From: Rubrobacter sp.
GTDB taxonomy: Bacteria; Actinomycetota; Rubrobacteria; Rubrobacterales; Rubrobacteraceae
DNA: 8,919 nucleotides
Direction: 5' to 3'
NCBI GenBank assembly: GCA_013815575.1
Contig: JACDFX010000032.1
Coordinates: 1-8,919 of the forward strand
Shown here: piece by piece, positions 1-7,081 of the stretch
How positions within the stretch are numbered: the first letter of the stretch is position 1
How the letters are laid out: every line of letters begins with the position of its first letter
Notes under the pieces: generated by a model
Databases searched by the model: none
The model's input: only the letters and a program-made list of their open reading frames with translations
Told to the model about the DNA's origin: nothing
Translations under genes and position numbers: made by a program

Positions 1-729
1 CGGCTCGCCGAGGTGGCCGAAGCCCCCATCCTCGTGGTCCACGTCTCCTGCGCGCCCGCGCTGGAGGCCATCCACCTCGCCCACGAGCGCGGCCAGACCG
101 TCTACGCCGAGACCTGCCCCCAGTACTTCGCCTTCGAGTACGAGGACCTTGCGAGATCGGGCTTCGAGGGCGCCAAGTACGTCTGCTCTCCGCCCTTGCG
201 GGACCCGTCCAACAGGCCCGCGCTGTGGAACGGCCTCAAGACGGGGGACCTGCAAATATTCGGCTCAGACCACTGCGCCTTCAACTACGAGGGGCAGAAG
301 GAGTTGGGCCGGGACAACTTCACCCTGATCCCCAACGGAATACCCGGCGCCGAGGAACGCGCCATGACCCTCTGGACGCTCGGCGTCAGGGAAGGGAAGC
401 TCTCCGAAAACCAGTTCGTCGCCGCCCTCTCCACCAACCAGGCCCGCATCTACGGCGCGTATCCCACAAAAGGGACGCTGGCGCCCGGCGCCGACGCGGA
501 CGTCGTGCTCTGGGACCCGGATCTCTCCACCACGGCCACGCGGGAGAACCGGCACGGCAACGTGGACTACACACCGTACGAGGGCATGACGTTTACCGGC
601 GGGCCCGCGGCGGTGTACGTGCGCGGGAACCTCGTCTACAAAGACGGCGAGGTCGTCGGAGAGAGGGGCTCCGGGCGGTTCGTCGAGCGCTCGCTGGAAT
701 CGCCGGGCGTGGGGACTGTCCCGGCGTGA
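1..729 (+). CDS. hydA: Dihydropyrimidinase / D-hydantoinase, C-terminal part (5' end outside window)
   Basis: Zinc-dependent cyclic amidohydrolase that opens 5,6-dihydrouracil, dihydrothymine or hydantoins to N-carbamoyl amino acids in the cytoplasm. The frame is open from base 1, so only the last 242 codons of a family usually about 460-480 residues long are here. Visible hallmarks are VVHVS (codons near 34-48; its His matches the metal ligand called His239 in Bacillus hydantoinase), ETCPQY, SPPLR (substrate-contacting Ser), GSDHC near 259-273 (Asp metal ligand) and PNGIPGAEER (substrate-contacting Asn). The C-terminal HGNVDYTPYEG and VYVRGNLVYKDGEVV are also typical. The two N-terminal metal His, the carboxylated Lys and one further His lie upstream of the window. 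The TGA stop overlaps the GTG of the next gene. Dihydropyrimidinase is favoured over hydantoinase because a beta-ureidopropionase-like gene and an aminotransferase follow, but sequence alone does not settle the substrate. Confidence 0.93.
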   Translation, partial: RLAEVAEAPILVVHVSCAPALEAIHLAHERGQTVYAETCPQYFAFEYEDLARSGFEGAKYVCSPPLRDPSNRPALWNGLKTGDLQIFGSDHCAFNYEGQKELGRDNFTLIPNGIPGAEERAMTLWTLGVREGKLSENQFVAALSTNQARIYGAYPTKGTLAPGADADVVLWDPDLSTTATRENRHGNVDYTPYEGMTFTGGPAAVYVRGNLVYKDGEVVGERGSGRFVERSLESPGVGTVPA

Positions 730-1235
730 GGCTAGGGGAACGCCCCTGGTTGAAAGAACGCATCCGCCTCCGGCCGACGGCCGAGGGGGACCTGGATTTC
801 GTGCTGCGCGAGGAGGGCAACGAGGAGAACCGTCCTTTCATAGGCCGGTGGCCGAGGGAACGGCATCTGGAGGCGCTCGCGGGCGGCGACGCGGAGCACT
901 TGATCCTGGAGGGACAAGACGCGCCGGCCGGGTACGCGATACTGACCGGCATCGAAGGTCCGGGCCGCGTCATCTGCCTCAAGCGCCTCATGGTTTCGGA
1001 GAAGGGGCGCGGCCACGGGCGGGCCGCCCTGCGCCTGGTCAAGGAGCGCGCCTTCGGGGAGCTCGGCGCCCACCGCCTCTGGCTCGACGTCAAGGAGGAG
1101 AACGTGCGGGCGCGGCGCCTCTACGAGTCCGAGGGGTTCGTCTCCGAGGGTGTTTTGAGGGATTCTTTCTGGACGGGGGAAGGGTACGAGTCCCTCGTCG
1201 TTATGTCTATCCTGGAAAGTGAGTACAGAGCATGA
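726..1235 (+). CDS. GNAT family N-acetyltransferase
   Basis: Acetyl-CoA-dependent N-acyltransferase of about 169 residues, close to RimJ/RimL-like GNATs. The domain begins at LKERIRLRPTAEGDLDFV (residues 9-26). Motif A is KRLMVSEKGRGHGRAALRLV (86-105), with the R-G-x-G-x-A pyrophosphate loop at 95-100. Motif B is near RLWLDVKEENVRARRLYESEGF (117-138). The acceptor cannot be read from sequence. The GTG at 726 overlaps the upstream TGA as GTGA, and a GGGG at 711-714 can serve as a weak Shine-Dalgarno. A competing start is the TTG at 750, which puts a Met directly before KERIRLRP, as is usual in this family, with AGGGGAA (734-740) nine bases upstream; the product would then be 161 residues. The end overlaps the next ATG by ATGA. 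Its place inside a ureide operon suggests it acts on an amino intermediate or protects against one; this is inference. Confidence 0.88.
   Translation: MRLGERPWLKERIRLRPTAEGDLDFVLREEGNEENRPFIGRWPRERHLEALAGGDAEHLILEGQDAPAGYAILTGIEGPGRVICLKRLMVSEKGRGHGRAALRLVKERAFGELGAHRLWLDVKEENVRARRLYESEGFVSEGVLRDSFWTGEGYESLVVMSILESEYRA
734..747 (+). promoter_or_regulatory. Small hairpin covering the alternative ribosome binding site of the GNAT gene
   Basis: AGGGG (734-738) and CCCCT (743-747) form a perfect 5-bp stem around the loop AACG. The left arm is the Shine-Dalgarno-like stretch for the TTG start at 750. If that TTG is the true start, the hairpin would hide its site until ribosomes finishing the dihydropyrimidinase open it. 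The stem is seen in the sequence; the role is inferred, and a 5-bp stem in GC-rich DNA can be chance. Confidence 0.3.
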
Positions 1236-2548
1236 GACCGGACGAGCTACTCAAGAGGCACAAGGCGGTTCTACCCGGGTGGATCTCGCTCTACTACGAC
1301 GAACCCATAGAGATCTCCCACGGCGAGGGCTTCAAGGTCTGGGATTCTGAGGGCAACGAGTACCTGGACTTTTTCGGCGGCATCGTGACGACCATCAGCG
1401 GCCACAACATACCGGAGATCGTGGAGGCCGTGCGCGAGCAGGCGGGCAAGGTCATGCACTCCTCGACGCTCTACCTCATAGAGAACCAGGTAAAGCTGGC
1501 GGAGAAGCTGATCTCCCTGTCCCCGATCTCGGGCGACCAGAAGGTCTTCTTTGTCAGCAGCGGCAGCGAGGCGAACGAGGCCGCACTCCTCTTCGCGACC
1601 CAGCACCGTAGATCTAGCGAGGTCCTTGCGATGCGCGGCTCCTACCACGGCGGCTCCTTCGCCACGATGGGCATCACGGGCCAGAGCACCTGGCGCCCGA
1701 CGAGCCGCTCCTCCCTGGACGTCACCTACGCGATGCCCCCGCACCACTCCTACTCCTCGCTCTACGGCCGCTACGAGAAGGACGACCCTGAGTTCGCGAA
1801 AGCGTGCGCCGACGACATGCGCAACCTCATCCGGACCGCGACGACCGGCCACGTCGCCGCCCTCATCGCAGAGCCCGTGCAGGGTGTAGGCGGCTTTATA
1901 GAGCTGCCGCCCGAGTACATAAGGGGCGTAAAGGAGGTCCTGGACGAGACCGGCATCCTGTACATCTCTGACGAGGTGCAGACCGCGTTCGGCAGGACGG
2001 GGAGCCACTTCTGGGGCATCGGGGAGTCAGGGATCGAGCCCGACATGATCACGATGGCCAAGGGCCTCGGCAACGGCCTCGCCATCGGCGCCGTATTGGG
2101 CCGGGCCGAGATCATAGACTCCATCTCGGGCAAGCTCCACCTCGCCACCTTTGGCGGTAACCACATCTCTACCGCCGGCGCCCTCGCCAACCTGAACTTT
2201 ATCCTGGACAACGACCTCCAGAAAAACGCTGACGAGGTGGGCGGCTACTTGAAGGACCGCCTCGTAAAGATGGCGAAGGACAGCCCCGTGGTCGGCGAGG
2301 TGCGCGGGCGCGGCCTGATGCTGGCCCTTGAGATGGTCGGCCCTGACGGCGAACCGAACCCACCCGCCGCCGTCCGCTTCCTGCAGGCCTGCCGCGAGCG
2401 CGGCGTCCTCGTCGGCAAGGGTGGCATCGGCGCGAACGCCGTCCGCATTTCCCCTCCCCTCACCATCACCCGCGAGGCCGCCCGTGAGGCGGCCAACGCC
2501 TTCGAGGAGGCGCTGACCGTCACCGGAGAAGCGGCGAAGGTCGGCTAG
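1232..2548 (+). CDS. Class III PLP-dependent aminotransferase (AGXT2-like; candidate beta-alanine/omega-amino acid transaminase)
   Basis: Transfers the amino group of an omega- or beta-amino acid to pyruvate or another keto acid, using pyridoxal phosphate. The 438 residues match the usual length of the class. Seen in order: WDSEGNEYLDFFGG (37-50), the phosphate loop SSGSEANEA (109-117), YHGG (138-141), AEPVQGVGG (213-221), ISDEVQTAFGRTG (245-257; Asp248 pairs with the PLP ring nitrogen), MAKGLGNG with the Schiff-base Lys at 277, and TFGGN (306-310). The family includes alanine-glyoxylate aminotransferase 2, which also uses beta-alanine and beta-aminoisobutyrate. Next to dihydropyrimidinase and a carbamoylase, the natural role is conversion of beta-alanine or 3-aminoisobutyrate to the semialdehyde. 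The ATG overlaps the upstream stop (ATGA) and has only weak purine-rich sequence before it, which fits translational coupling. Exact substrate is inferred; the family assignment is secure. Confidence 0.93.
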   Translation: MRPDELLKRHKAVLPGWISLYYDEPIEISHGEGFKVWDSEGNEYLDFFGGIVTTISGHNIPEIVEAVREQAGKVMHSSTLYLIENQVKLAEKLISLSPISGDQKVFFVSSGSEANEAALLFATQHRRSSEVLAMRGSYHGGSFATMGITGQSTWRPTSRSSLDVTYAMPPHHSYSSLYGRYEKDDPEFAKACADDMRNLIRTATTGHVAALIAEPVQGVGGFIELPPEYIRGVKEVLDETGILYISDEVQTAFGRTGSHFWGIGESGIEPDMITMAKGLGNGLAIGAVLGRAEIIDSISGKLHLATFGGNHISTAGALANLNFILDNDLQKNADEVGGYLKDRLVKMAKDSPVVGEVRGRGLMLALEMVGPDGEPNPPAAVRFLQACRERGVLVGKGGIGANAVRISPPLTITREAAREAANAFEEALTVTGEAAKVG

Positions 2549-3795
2549 TGCAAGCCGAAGGCGTAGACGCCCGCCGCGCCGTCGAGGAGCTCAAGGAACT
2601 TGCCAACCTCACGGGCGGCCCCGAAGGCGCCCGCCGCGTCGCCTGGACCGACGAGTGGACGAGGGCCCGCGACTGGCTCAGGGCCAAGCTCGGAGAGATA
2701 GAGGGCATCACCGAGGTAGAGACCGACGAGGCCGGCAACATCTGGGCGACCGCCCCGGGCGACTCCGAGAGGTCCGTCATCCTCGGCGGCCACATTGACT
2801 CCGTCCCGAACGGCGGCTGGCTCGACGGCGCCCTCAACGTCGTGGGCGCCCTCGAAGTCATGCGCGCCCTCGCCCCGCAGAGGCGCCCCGTAACCCTCCG
2901 GCTCGTGGACTGGGCCGACGAGGAGGGCGCCCGCTTCGGCCGGAGCCTCTTCGGCTCCGGCTCCGCCGCCGGCGCCCTGAAGCCTGACGACGTCCGCAAC
3001 CTGAAAGACAAGGATGGCGTGGCCCTGCCTGACGCCCTGCAGGAGCACGGCGTGGACCTCGACCGGGCCAACGAGGCAGGAAAGCAGCTGGAGAACGCCG
3101 TGGCCTACCTGGAGCTCCACATAGAGCAGGGCCCCGTGTTGGAGCGCATGGGCCTGCCGCTCGGCGTCGTGCTCGGCACCTTCGGGGTCGAGCGCCACGC
3201 CGTCCGCTTCACCGGCCAGCACGCCCACTCCGGCTCTACCCCCATGGACGTGAGGCGCGACGCGTTCATAGCGGCGGCACGCTCGGCGGTGGCGTTCCGG
3301 GAAGACGCCGCGGCGCGCGACGACGTGCGGGCCACGACGGGCTTCGTAAACGTCAGCCCGGCCATTGTGACCGCGTTCAACGGCTGGTGCGAGACGTCCC
3401 TCGACCAGCGCGCCCTCGACCCCGACGTTCTCGCCGACATGCTCGCGAAGGCGAAAGAGGCGAGCGAGAAGGTCGCGGCGGAAGAGAACGTCTCCGTCAG
3501 GTGGGAGCGGCTGTGGCAGATAGAGCCCATCCCCTTCGACGACGGGCTAATAGAGCTCGCCGACGAGGCCGTAAACGAGGTCGCCGGCGTCTCCCACCGC
3601 CTGCCGAGCGGGCCCTTGCACGACGCCGCCGAGATGGCCCGCCTCATGCCGACGGTCATGATCTTCGTGAAGAGCCTCCGCGGCCTGAGCCACACCAAAG
3701 ACGAGGACACGCCGGAAGAGGACATCGAGCTGTCGGTTCGGGCGCTGCACCGCCTGACGGAGAAGACCATGGAGTGGGTGAATAGAAAGGCATAA
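2548..3795 (+). CDS. Zn-dependent M20-family amidohydrolase (beta-ureidopropionase / N-carbamoyl-L-amino acid hydrolase / allantoate amidohydrolase group)
   Basis: Hydrolyses an N-carbamoyl amino acid to the free amino acid, ammonia and CO2; 415 residues, normal for the family. The dinuclear-metal signature is complete: GGHIDSVPNGGWLDGALN (80-97; His82 and bridging Asp93), DEEGARF (124-130; Glu126), LELHIEQGPVLE (188-199; His191), HAHSGSTPMDVRRDA (225-239) and LSHTKDE (380-386; His382). SLDQRALDPDVL (284-295) belongs to the dimerisation/lid domain. An oddity is SGPLHDAAEM at 354-363, where relatives usually read SGAGHDA. The start is a GTG sharing one base with the upstream TAG, with AAGG at 2537-2540 seven bases upstream. 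In this operon it should act on the product of dihydropyrimidinase, giving beta-alanine from N-carbamoyl-beta-alanine. Allantoate or N-carbamoyl-alpha-amino acids remain possible substrates because this family does not separate them cleanly by motif. Confidence 0.92.
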   Translation: MQAEGVDARRAVEELKELANLTGGPEGARRVAWTDEWTRARDWLRAKLGEIEGITEVETDEAGNIWATAPGDSERSVILGGHIDSVPNGGWLDGALNVVGALEVMRALAPQRRPVTLRLVDWADEEGARFGRSLFGSGSAAGALKPDDVRNLKDKDGVALPDALQEHGVDLDRANEAGKQLENAVAYLELHIEQGPVLERMGLPLGVVLGTFGVERHAVRFTGQHAHSGSTPMDVRRDAFIAAARSAVAFREDAAARDDVRATTGFVNVSPAIVTAFNGWCETSLDQRALDPDVLADMLAKAKEASEKVAAEENVSVRWERLWQIEPIPFDDGLIELADEAVNEVAGVSHRLPSGPLHDAAEMARLMPTVMIFVKSLRGLSHTKDEDTPEEDIELSVRALHRLTEKTMEWVNRKA

Positions 3796-3807
3796 GGCCA
3801 AGGGCCT
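3795..3807 (+). promoter_or_regulatory. Hairpin just after the M20 stop, able to pair alternatively with the NCS1 leader
   Basis: AGGCC (3795-3799) and GGCCT (3803-3807) make a perfect 5-bp stem with loop AAG, overlapping the last base of the TAA stop. A 4-bp stem AGGT (3809-3812) / ACCT (3817-3820) follows at once. The right arm GGCCT could instead pair with AGGCC at 3852-3856, which overlaps the end of the transporter's Shine-Dalgarno. There is no T-run, so it is not a convincing terminator. The pairings are seen; a regulatory role is speculative. Confidence 0.3.
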
Positions 3808-3846
3808 AAGGTAAGAACCTGATACCTAGAGCCCCAAACCTGCAAG

Positions 3847-3854
3847 AAGGGAGG
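3847..3854 (+). promoter_or_regulatory. Strong ribosome binding site for the NCS1 transporter
   Basis: AAGGGAGG lies six bases before the ATG at 3861. It is the best Shine-Dalgarno in the operon. It sits after the only sizeable gap (65 bases), so the transporter has independent translation initiation, unlike the overlapping genes upstream. I see no clear promoter in the gap. Confidence 0.7.
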
Positions 3855-3860
3855 CCACAC

Positions 3861-5408
3861 ATGGAGCGAGAAGGATTTCGAGACTTCGGCTTCAACGATC
3901 CGGCCGAGTTGTCCAGGATCAAGGCCGAGGTTAGCTCGTCGAGCCTCTACAACGAGGATTTGGCGCCGACGGGACCAGAAGACCGGACGTGGACGACGTA
4001 CAACATCGCGGCGCTCTGGATCGGGATGGCGATAGTCATAACGACCTACACCCTGGCCTCCGGCCTCATGGCCGCCGGAATGCTGTGGTGGCAGGCGCTG
4101 CTCACCATCTCCCTGGGCAACGTCCTGGTGCTGGTGCCGATGCTATTGAACGCCCACGCCGGGACGAAGTGGGGCGTGCCTTTCCCGGTTTTCGTCAGGG
4201 CGTCTTTCGGGGTTCGGGGGGCCAACTTTGCCGCGATAGCCCGGGCGCTCGTCGCCTGCGGGTGGTTCGGGATACAGACCTGGATCGGGGGGTTGGCCCT
4301 CAGTTCGCTGATGGGTGCTGTCTGGGGCGGCTGGGGTGACGTGCCGGGGAACACGGCCATAACCTTCATGGTGTTCTGGGCGATACAGGTCGTGATCATC
4401 TGGTTCGGCGTCGAGGGTGTGAAGTGGTTCGAAGCCTTCTCCGCGCCACTCCTGATCGCGGGCAGCCTGGCGCTTTTGGCCTGGGGCCTCTCGGCGGGCG
4501 GCGGGCTCGGGAACGTGCTCTCGACCTCATCCGGGCTCCAGACGGGCAACGCGCCGTTCTGGGCGCTGTTCTGGCCCTCTCTGGCGGCGAACGTCGGTTA
4601 CTGGATCACGGTCTCCCTCAACATCCCGGACTTTACCCGCTACGCCCGGAGCCAGCGCTCGCAGGTCGTCGGCCAGGCAATAGGGCTGCCGCTAACGATG
4701 ACAGCGTTCTCGTTTATCGGGATAGCCGTCACGGCCGCCACCATCGTCGTCTTCGACGAGGCGATCTGGGACCCCGTGGCCCTCATCACCAGGCTCCTCA
4801 CGGACCTTCCCATACTCCTCATAATCGCCATGATCGTCATAGCGATAGCCCAGATCTCGACGAACATGGCCGCGAACGTGGTCTCCCCCTCGTTCGACTT
4901 CTCGAACCTGGCGCCGAAGTACATCTCGTTCAGGATGGGCGGGCTCATCACGGCGCTTCTCGGCATCGTCTCCTTCCCGTGGCTGCTCTTCAACAACGTC
5001 GGGGCTTACATCTTCACGTGGCTGGTTGGCTACGGGAGCCTGCTCGGGGCGATAGGGGCCGTGATGATCGTGGACTACTGGATCCTGCGCAAGAGGCAAC
5101 TCGACCTCGCGGACCTCTACAAGCACGACGGCCGCTACGCCTACTCCGGCGGCTGGAACCCGCGCGCCATTATCGCGGTCCTCGCCGGCGTCCTTCCCGT
5201 CCTCCCCGGCTTCATCAAGGCCGCCACGACCCCTGGCTTTGCCGGCGTCTTCGAGAGCCCGACGTTTATCGAGGGCCTCTACAACTACGGACTCTTCCTC
5301 ACCTTCGGCGTGGCCGCGCTGGTCTACCTGGCCCTCTCCATGATCTTCAGCGGCGCCACCGAACCGACCGGCGAGCCGGATCGGGGCAGGGAGCCCGAGA
5401 CGGCGTGA
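3861..5408 (+). CDS. NCS1 family nucleobase/hydantoin/allantoin transporter
   Basis: Cytoplasmic membrane importer of the nucleobase-cation symport-1 family (relatives: cytosine, uracil, allantoin and thiamine permeases, and Mhp1 for hydantoins). At 515 residues it has about twelve hydrophobic segments, starting near residue 48. Family features are NEDLAPTGPEDRTW (31-44), VPFPVFVRASFG (106-117), CGWFGIQTWIGG (133-144) and NIPDFTRYA (254-262). In CGWFGIQ, Trp135 and Gln139 keep the W-x3-Q spacing of the Mhp1 substrate-stacking Trp117 and Gln121. STNMAANVVSP (333-343) corresponds to the region with the Mhp1 substrate-binding Asn318. The tail after about 500 is charged and cytoplasmic. Position next to ring-opening enzymes says the cargo is the operon's substrate: uracil, thymine, a hydantoin or a similar cyclic ureide. 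Which of these cannot be decided by eye. Confidence 0.93.
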   Translation: MEREGFRDFGFNDPAELSRIKAEVSSSSLYNEDLAPTGPEDRTWTTYNIAALWIGMAIVITTYTLASGLMAAGMLWWQALLTISLGNVLVLVPMLLNAHAGTKWGVPFPVFVRASFGVRGANFAAIARALVACGWFGIQTWIGGLALSSLMGAVWGGWGDVPGNTAITFMVFWAIQVVIIWFGVEGVKWFEAFSAPLLIAGSLALLAWGLSAGGGLGNVLSTSSGLQTGNAPFWALFWPSLAANVGYWITVSLNIPDFTRYARSQRSQVVGQAIGLPLTMTAFSFIGIAVTAATIVVFDEAIWDPVALITRLLTDLPILLIIAMIVIAIAQISTNMAANVVSPSFDFSNLAPKYISFRMGGLITALLGIVSFPWLLFNNVGAYIFTWLVGYGSLLGAIGAVMIVDYWILRKRQLDLADLYKHDGRYAYSGGWNPRAIIAVLAGVLPVLPGFIKAATTPGFAGVFESPTFIEGLYNYGLFLTFGVAALVYLALSMIFSGATEPTGEPDRGREPETA

Positions 5409-5412
5409 GGAG
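5407..5412 (+). promoter_or_regulatory. Ribosome binding site of the LysE-type gene overlapping the NCS1 stop
   Basis: GAGGAG begins on the last two bases of the NCS1 TGA and is six bases from the ATG at 5419. It fixes the start of the exporter gene and shows the two genes are transcribed together. Confidence 0.7.
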
Positions 5413-5418
5413 CGACGC

Positions 5419-6063
5419 ATGCCCGACTTGACCACCTACGGCCTCTTCGCCGCCGCCGCCCTGGCGCTCCTGCTGGTGCCGGGTCCCGCCGTTTTCTACG
5501 TCGTGGCGCGCGGCGTCGAGGGGGGACGCCCCGCGGGCCTCGTCTCCTGCCTCGGCATCGAGGCCGGTACGCTCCTGCACTCCGCCCTCGCCGCCGTGGG
5601 GCTCTCCGCGGTAGTCGCCTCGTCTGCCGCCGCCTTTGGGGCGGTGAAGTGGCTGGGGGCCGCGTACCTCGTTTACCTGGGGCTCAAAAAACTCTTTGGG
5701 CGCGGGGAGGACGACGGGCCGGTCGCCGTCGGGCGGGAACCGCTGGGGCGCGTCTTCGTTCAGGGCGTGCTGGTGCAGGTCCTCAACCCGAAGGTAGCGC
5801 TCTTCTTCCTGGCGTTCCTGCCGCAGTTCGTGGACCCGTCGCGCGGGCCTGTGTGGGGCCAGATCCTGCTCCTCGGCGCGACCCTCGGCGTGCTCGGCCT
5901 CGTCACCGACGGCCTCTACGCCCTGCTCGGTGGCACGGCCGCCGACTGGCTGCGCCGGCGCAACGAGAGCCCACGCTTCCGCCACGCGGGCCGCTACCTC
6001 TCAGGCGGCGTCTACCTGGCCCTGGGCGCGGCGGCGGCGACCACGGGCCCGGGAAAGGACTAG
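5419..6063 (+). CDS. LysE/RhtB family amino acid exporter
   Basis: Inner-membrane efflux protein of the LysE/RhtB translocator family, 214 residues with about six hydrophobic segments. Seen: a first membrane helix ending in PGPAVFYV (21-28), the glycine-rich GIEAGTLLH (46-54), KWLGAAYLVYLGLKKLFG (77-94) and VLNPKVALFFLAFLPQFVDP (121-140) with the family's Asn-Pro-Lys and Leu-Pro-Gln-Phe. Family members export lysine, threonine, homoserine and other amino acids or derivatives. In this operon a plausible role is to release surplus beta-amino acid or ureido acid during ring catabolism; this is inferred from position only. Ten bases separate the NCS1 stop from the ATG, and seven separate its TAG from the next gene. 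Confidence 0.9.
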   Translation: MPDLTTYGLFAAAALALLLVPGPAVFYVVARGVEGGRPAGLVSCLGIEAGTLLHSALAAVGLSAVVASSAAAFGAVKWLGAAYLVYLGLKKLFGRGEDDGPVAVGREPLGRVFVQGVLVQVLNPKVALFFLAFLPQFVDPSRGPVWGQILLLGATLGVLGLVTDGLYALLGGTAADWLRRRNESPRFRHAGRYLSGGVYLALGAAAATTGPGKD

Positions 6064-6070
6064 GCACAGC

Positions 6071-7081
6071 ATGGACTTCGGCGTAACCCTCCAGACAAAC
6101 CCACCAGCCAACCGCGTCGTCGAGTTGACCAAGAAAGCGGAGCAACTGGGCTTCACCCACGCCTGGACCTTCGACTCGCACATCCTCTGGCAGGAGCCCT
6201 ACGTCATCCACTCCCGGATGCTCTCCGCTACGGAGAAGATCCTCGTCGGCCCCTTCGTCACCAACCCCGTAAGCCGCGACCCCTCCGTTACCGCCTCCAC
6301 CTTCGCCACCCTCAACGACATGTTCGGCAACCGCACCATCTGCGGCATCGGCCGCGGCGACTCGGTGGTCCGCGTTCTCGGCCGCAAACCGACCACGCTC
6401 CGACAACTAGAAGAGGCGATGCGCGTCATAAAGGACCTCGCCGAAGGCCGCGAGGCGGACTACTCCGGCGTGAGCGTCAGGATCCCCTGGATAAAGAACG
6501 GAAAGCTAGACGTCTGGATGGCCGGCTACGGACCGAAGGCCCTGAGCCTCGTCGGGCGCAAGGCCGACGGTTTCATCCTCCAGCTCGCCGACCCCGTCAT
6601 CCTGGAGTGGACCATGAAGCACGTCCACGAAGCCGCCAGAGAAGCGGGACGCGATCCGAAAGACGTCAAGATCTGCGTGGCGGCCCCGGCCTACATCGGT
6701 GACGACCTCGACCACCAGCGCGACCAGTGCCGGTGGTTCGGCGGCATGGTCGGAAACCACGTGGCGGACCTCGTGACGCGGTACGGCGAGAACAGCGATG
6801 TCCCCCACGCCCTGACCGATTACATAAAGGCCCGCCAGGGCTACGATTACAGCCACCACGGCCAGGCCGGCAACCCGAGCACGGACTTCGTCCCGGACAA
6901 CATCGTGGACCGCTTCTGCGTCCTCGGCACCGTCGATGACCACCTGAAGAAGTTGACGGAGCTAGAGGACCTCGGCGTCGACCAGTTCAACGTCTACCTC
7001 ATGCACGATGCGATGGACGAGACGCTGGATGCTTACGGGAAGGAGATCATGCCGGAGTTGAGTACGAGGTCTGCCAGATAG
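6071..7081 (+). CDS. TIGR03842-like LLM-class F420-dependent oxidoreductase
   Basis: Flavin/F420 enzyme of the bacterial luciferase-like (LLM) superfamily, 336 residues, TIM-barrel fold. It matches, from memory of the family, the TIGR03842 (CPS_4043-type) group. Seen: MDFGVTLQTNPP at the first strand, TKKAEQLGFTHAWTFDSHIL (20-39), VGPFVTNPVSRDPSVTA (59-75), DMFGNRTICGIGRGDSVVR (83-101), VWMAGYGPKALSLVGRKADG (148-167) and a C-terminal FCVLGTVDDH. F420 use is predicted from the family, and no substrate is established by sequence. The ATG at 6071 starts the conserved first strand; GGGAAAGGA at 6051-6059 is a distant ribosome binding site. It is the last gene of the operon and is followed by a hairpin. 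Because the operon has ring opening but no visible dihydropyrimidine dehydrogenase, it could supply the reductive step or act on an unusual ureide; this is inference. Confidence 0.92.
   Translation: MDFGVTLQTNPPANRVVELTKKAEQLGFTHAWTFDSHILWQEPYVIHSRMLSATEKILVGPFVTNPVSRDPSVTASTFATLNDMFGNRTICGIGRGDSVVRVLGRKPTTLRQLEEAMRVIKDLAEGREADYSGVSVRIPWIKNGKLDVWMAGYGPKALSLVGRKADGFILQLADPVILEWTMKHVHEAAREAGRDPKDVKICVAAPAYIGDDLDHQRDQCRWFGGMVGNHVADLVTRYGENSDVPHALTDYIKARQGYDYSHHGQAGNPSTDFVPDNIVDRFCVLGTVDDHLKKLTELEDLGVDQFNVYLMHDAMDETLDAYGKEIMPELSTRSAR

Noticed and set aside
1271..2008. Long open frame on the minus strand (245 codons) opposite the aminotransferase
   Set aside because: It is the antisense shadow of a strongly recognisable gene, is low in protein-like motifs, and is expected in GC-rich DNA.
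2545..3228. Minus-strand open frame of 227 codons opposite the M20 gene
   Set aside because: It is antisense to intact metal-binding motifs; composition is typical of GC-rich shadow frames.
3816..3842. Direct repeat AACCTG (3816-3821 and 3837-3842) in the NCS1 leader as an operator
   Set aside because: Six bases repeated once is within chance; no symmetry or known operator pattern supports it.
4424..5431. Plus-strand open frame of 335 codons inside the transporter gene
   Set aside because: It is an out-of-frame reading of the NCS1 gene, very rich in Arg/Pro/Gly, with no recognisable domain.
4692..5435. Minus-strand open frame of 247 codons opposite the transporter
   Set aside because: It is an antisense shadow with a highly charged, repetitive composition and no motif.
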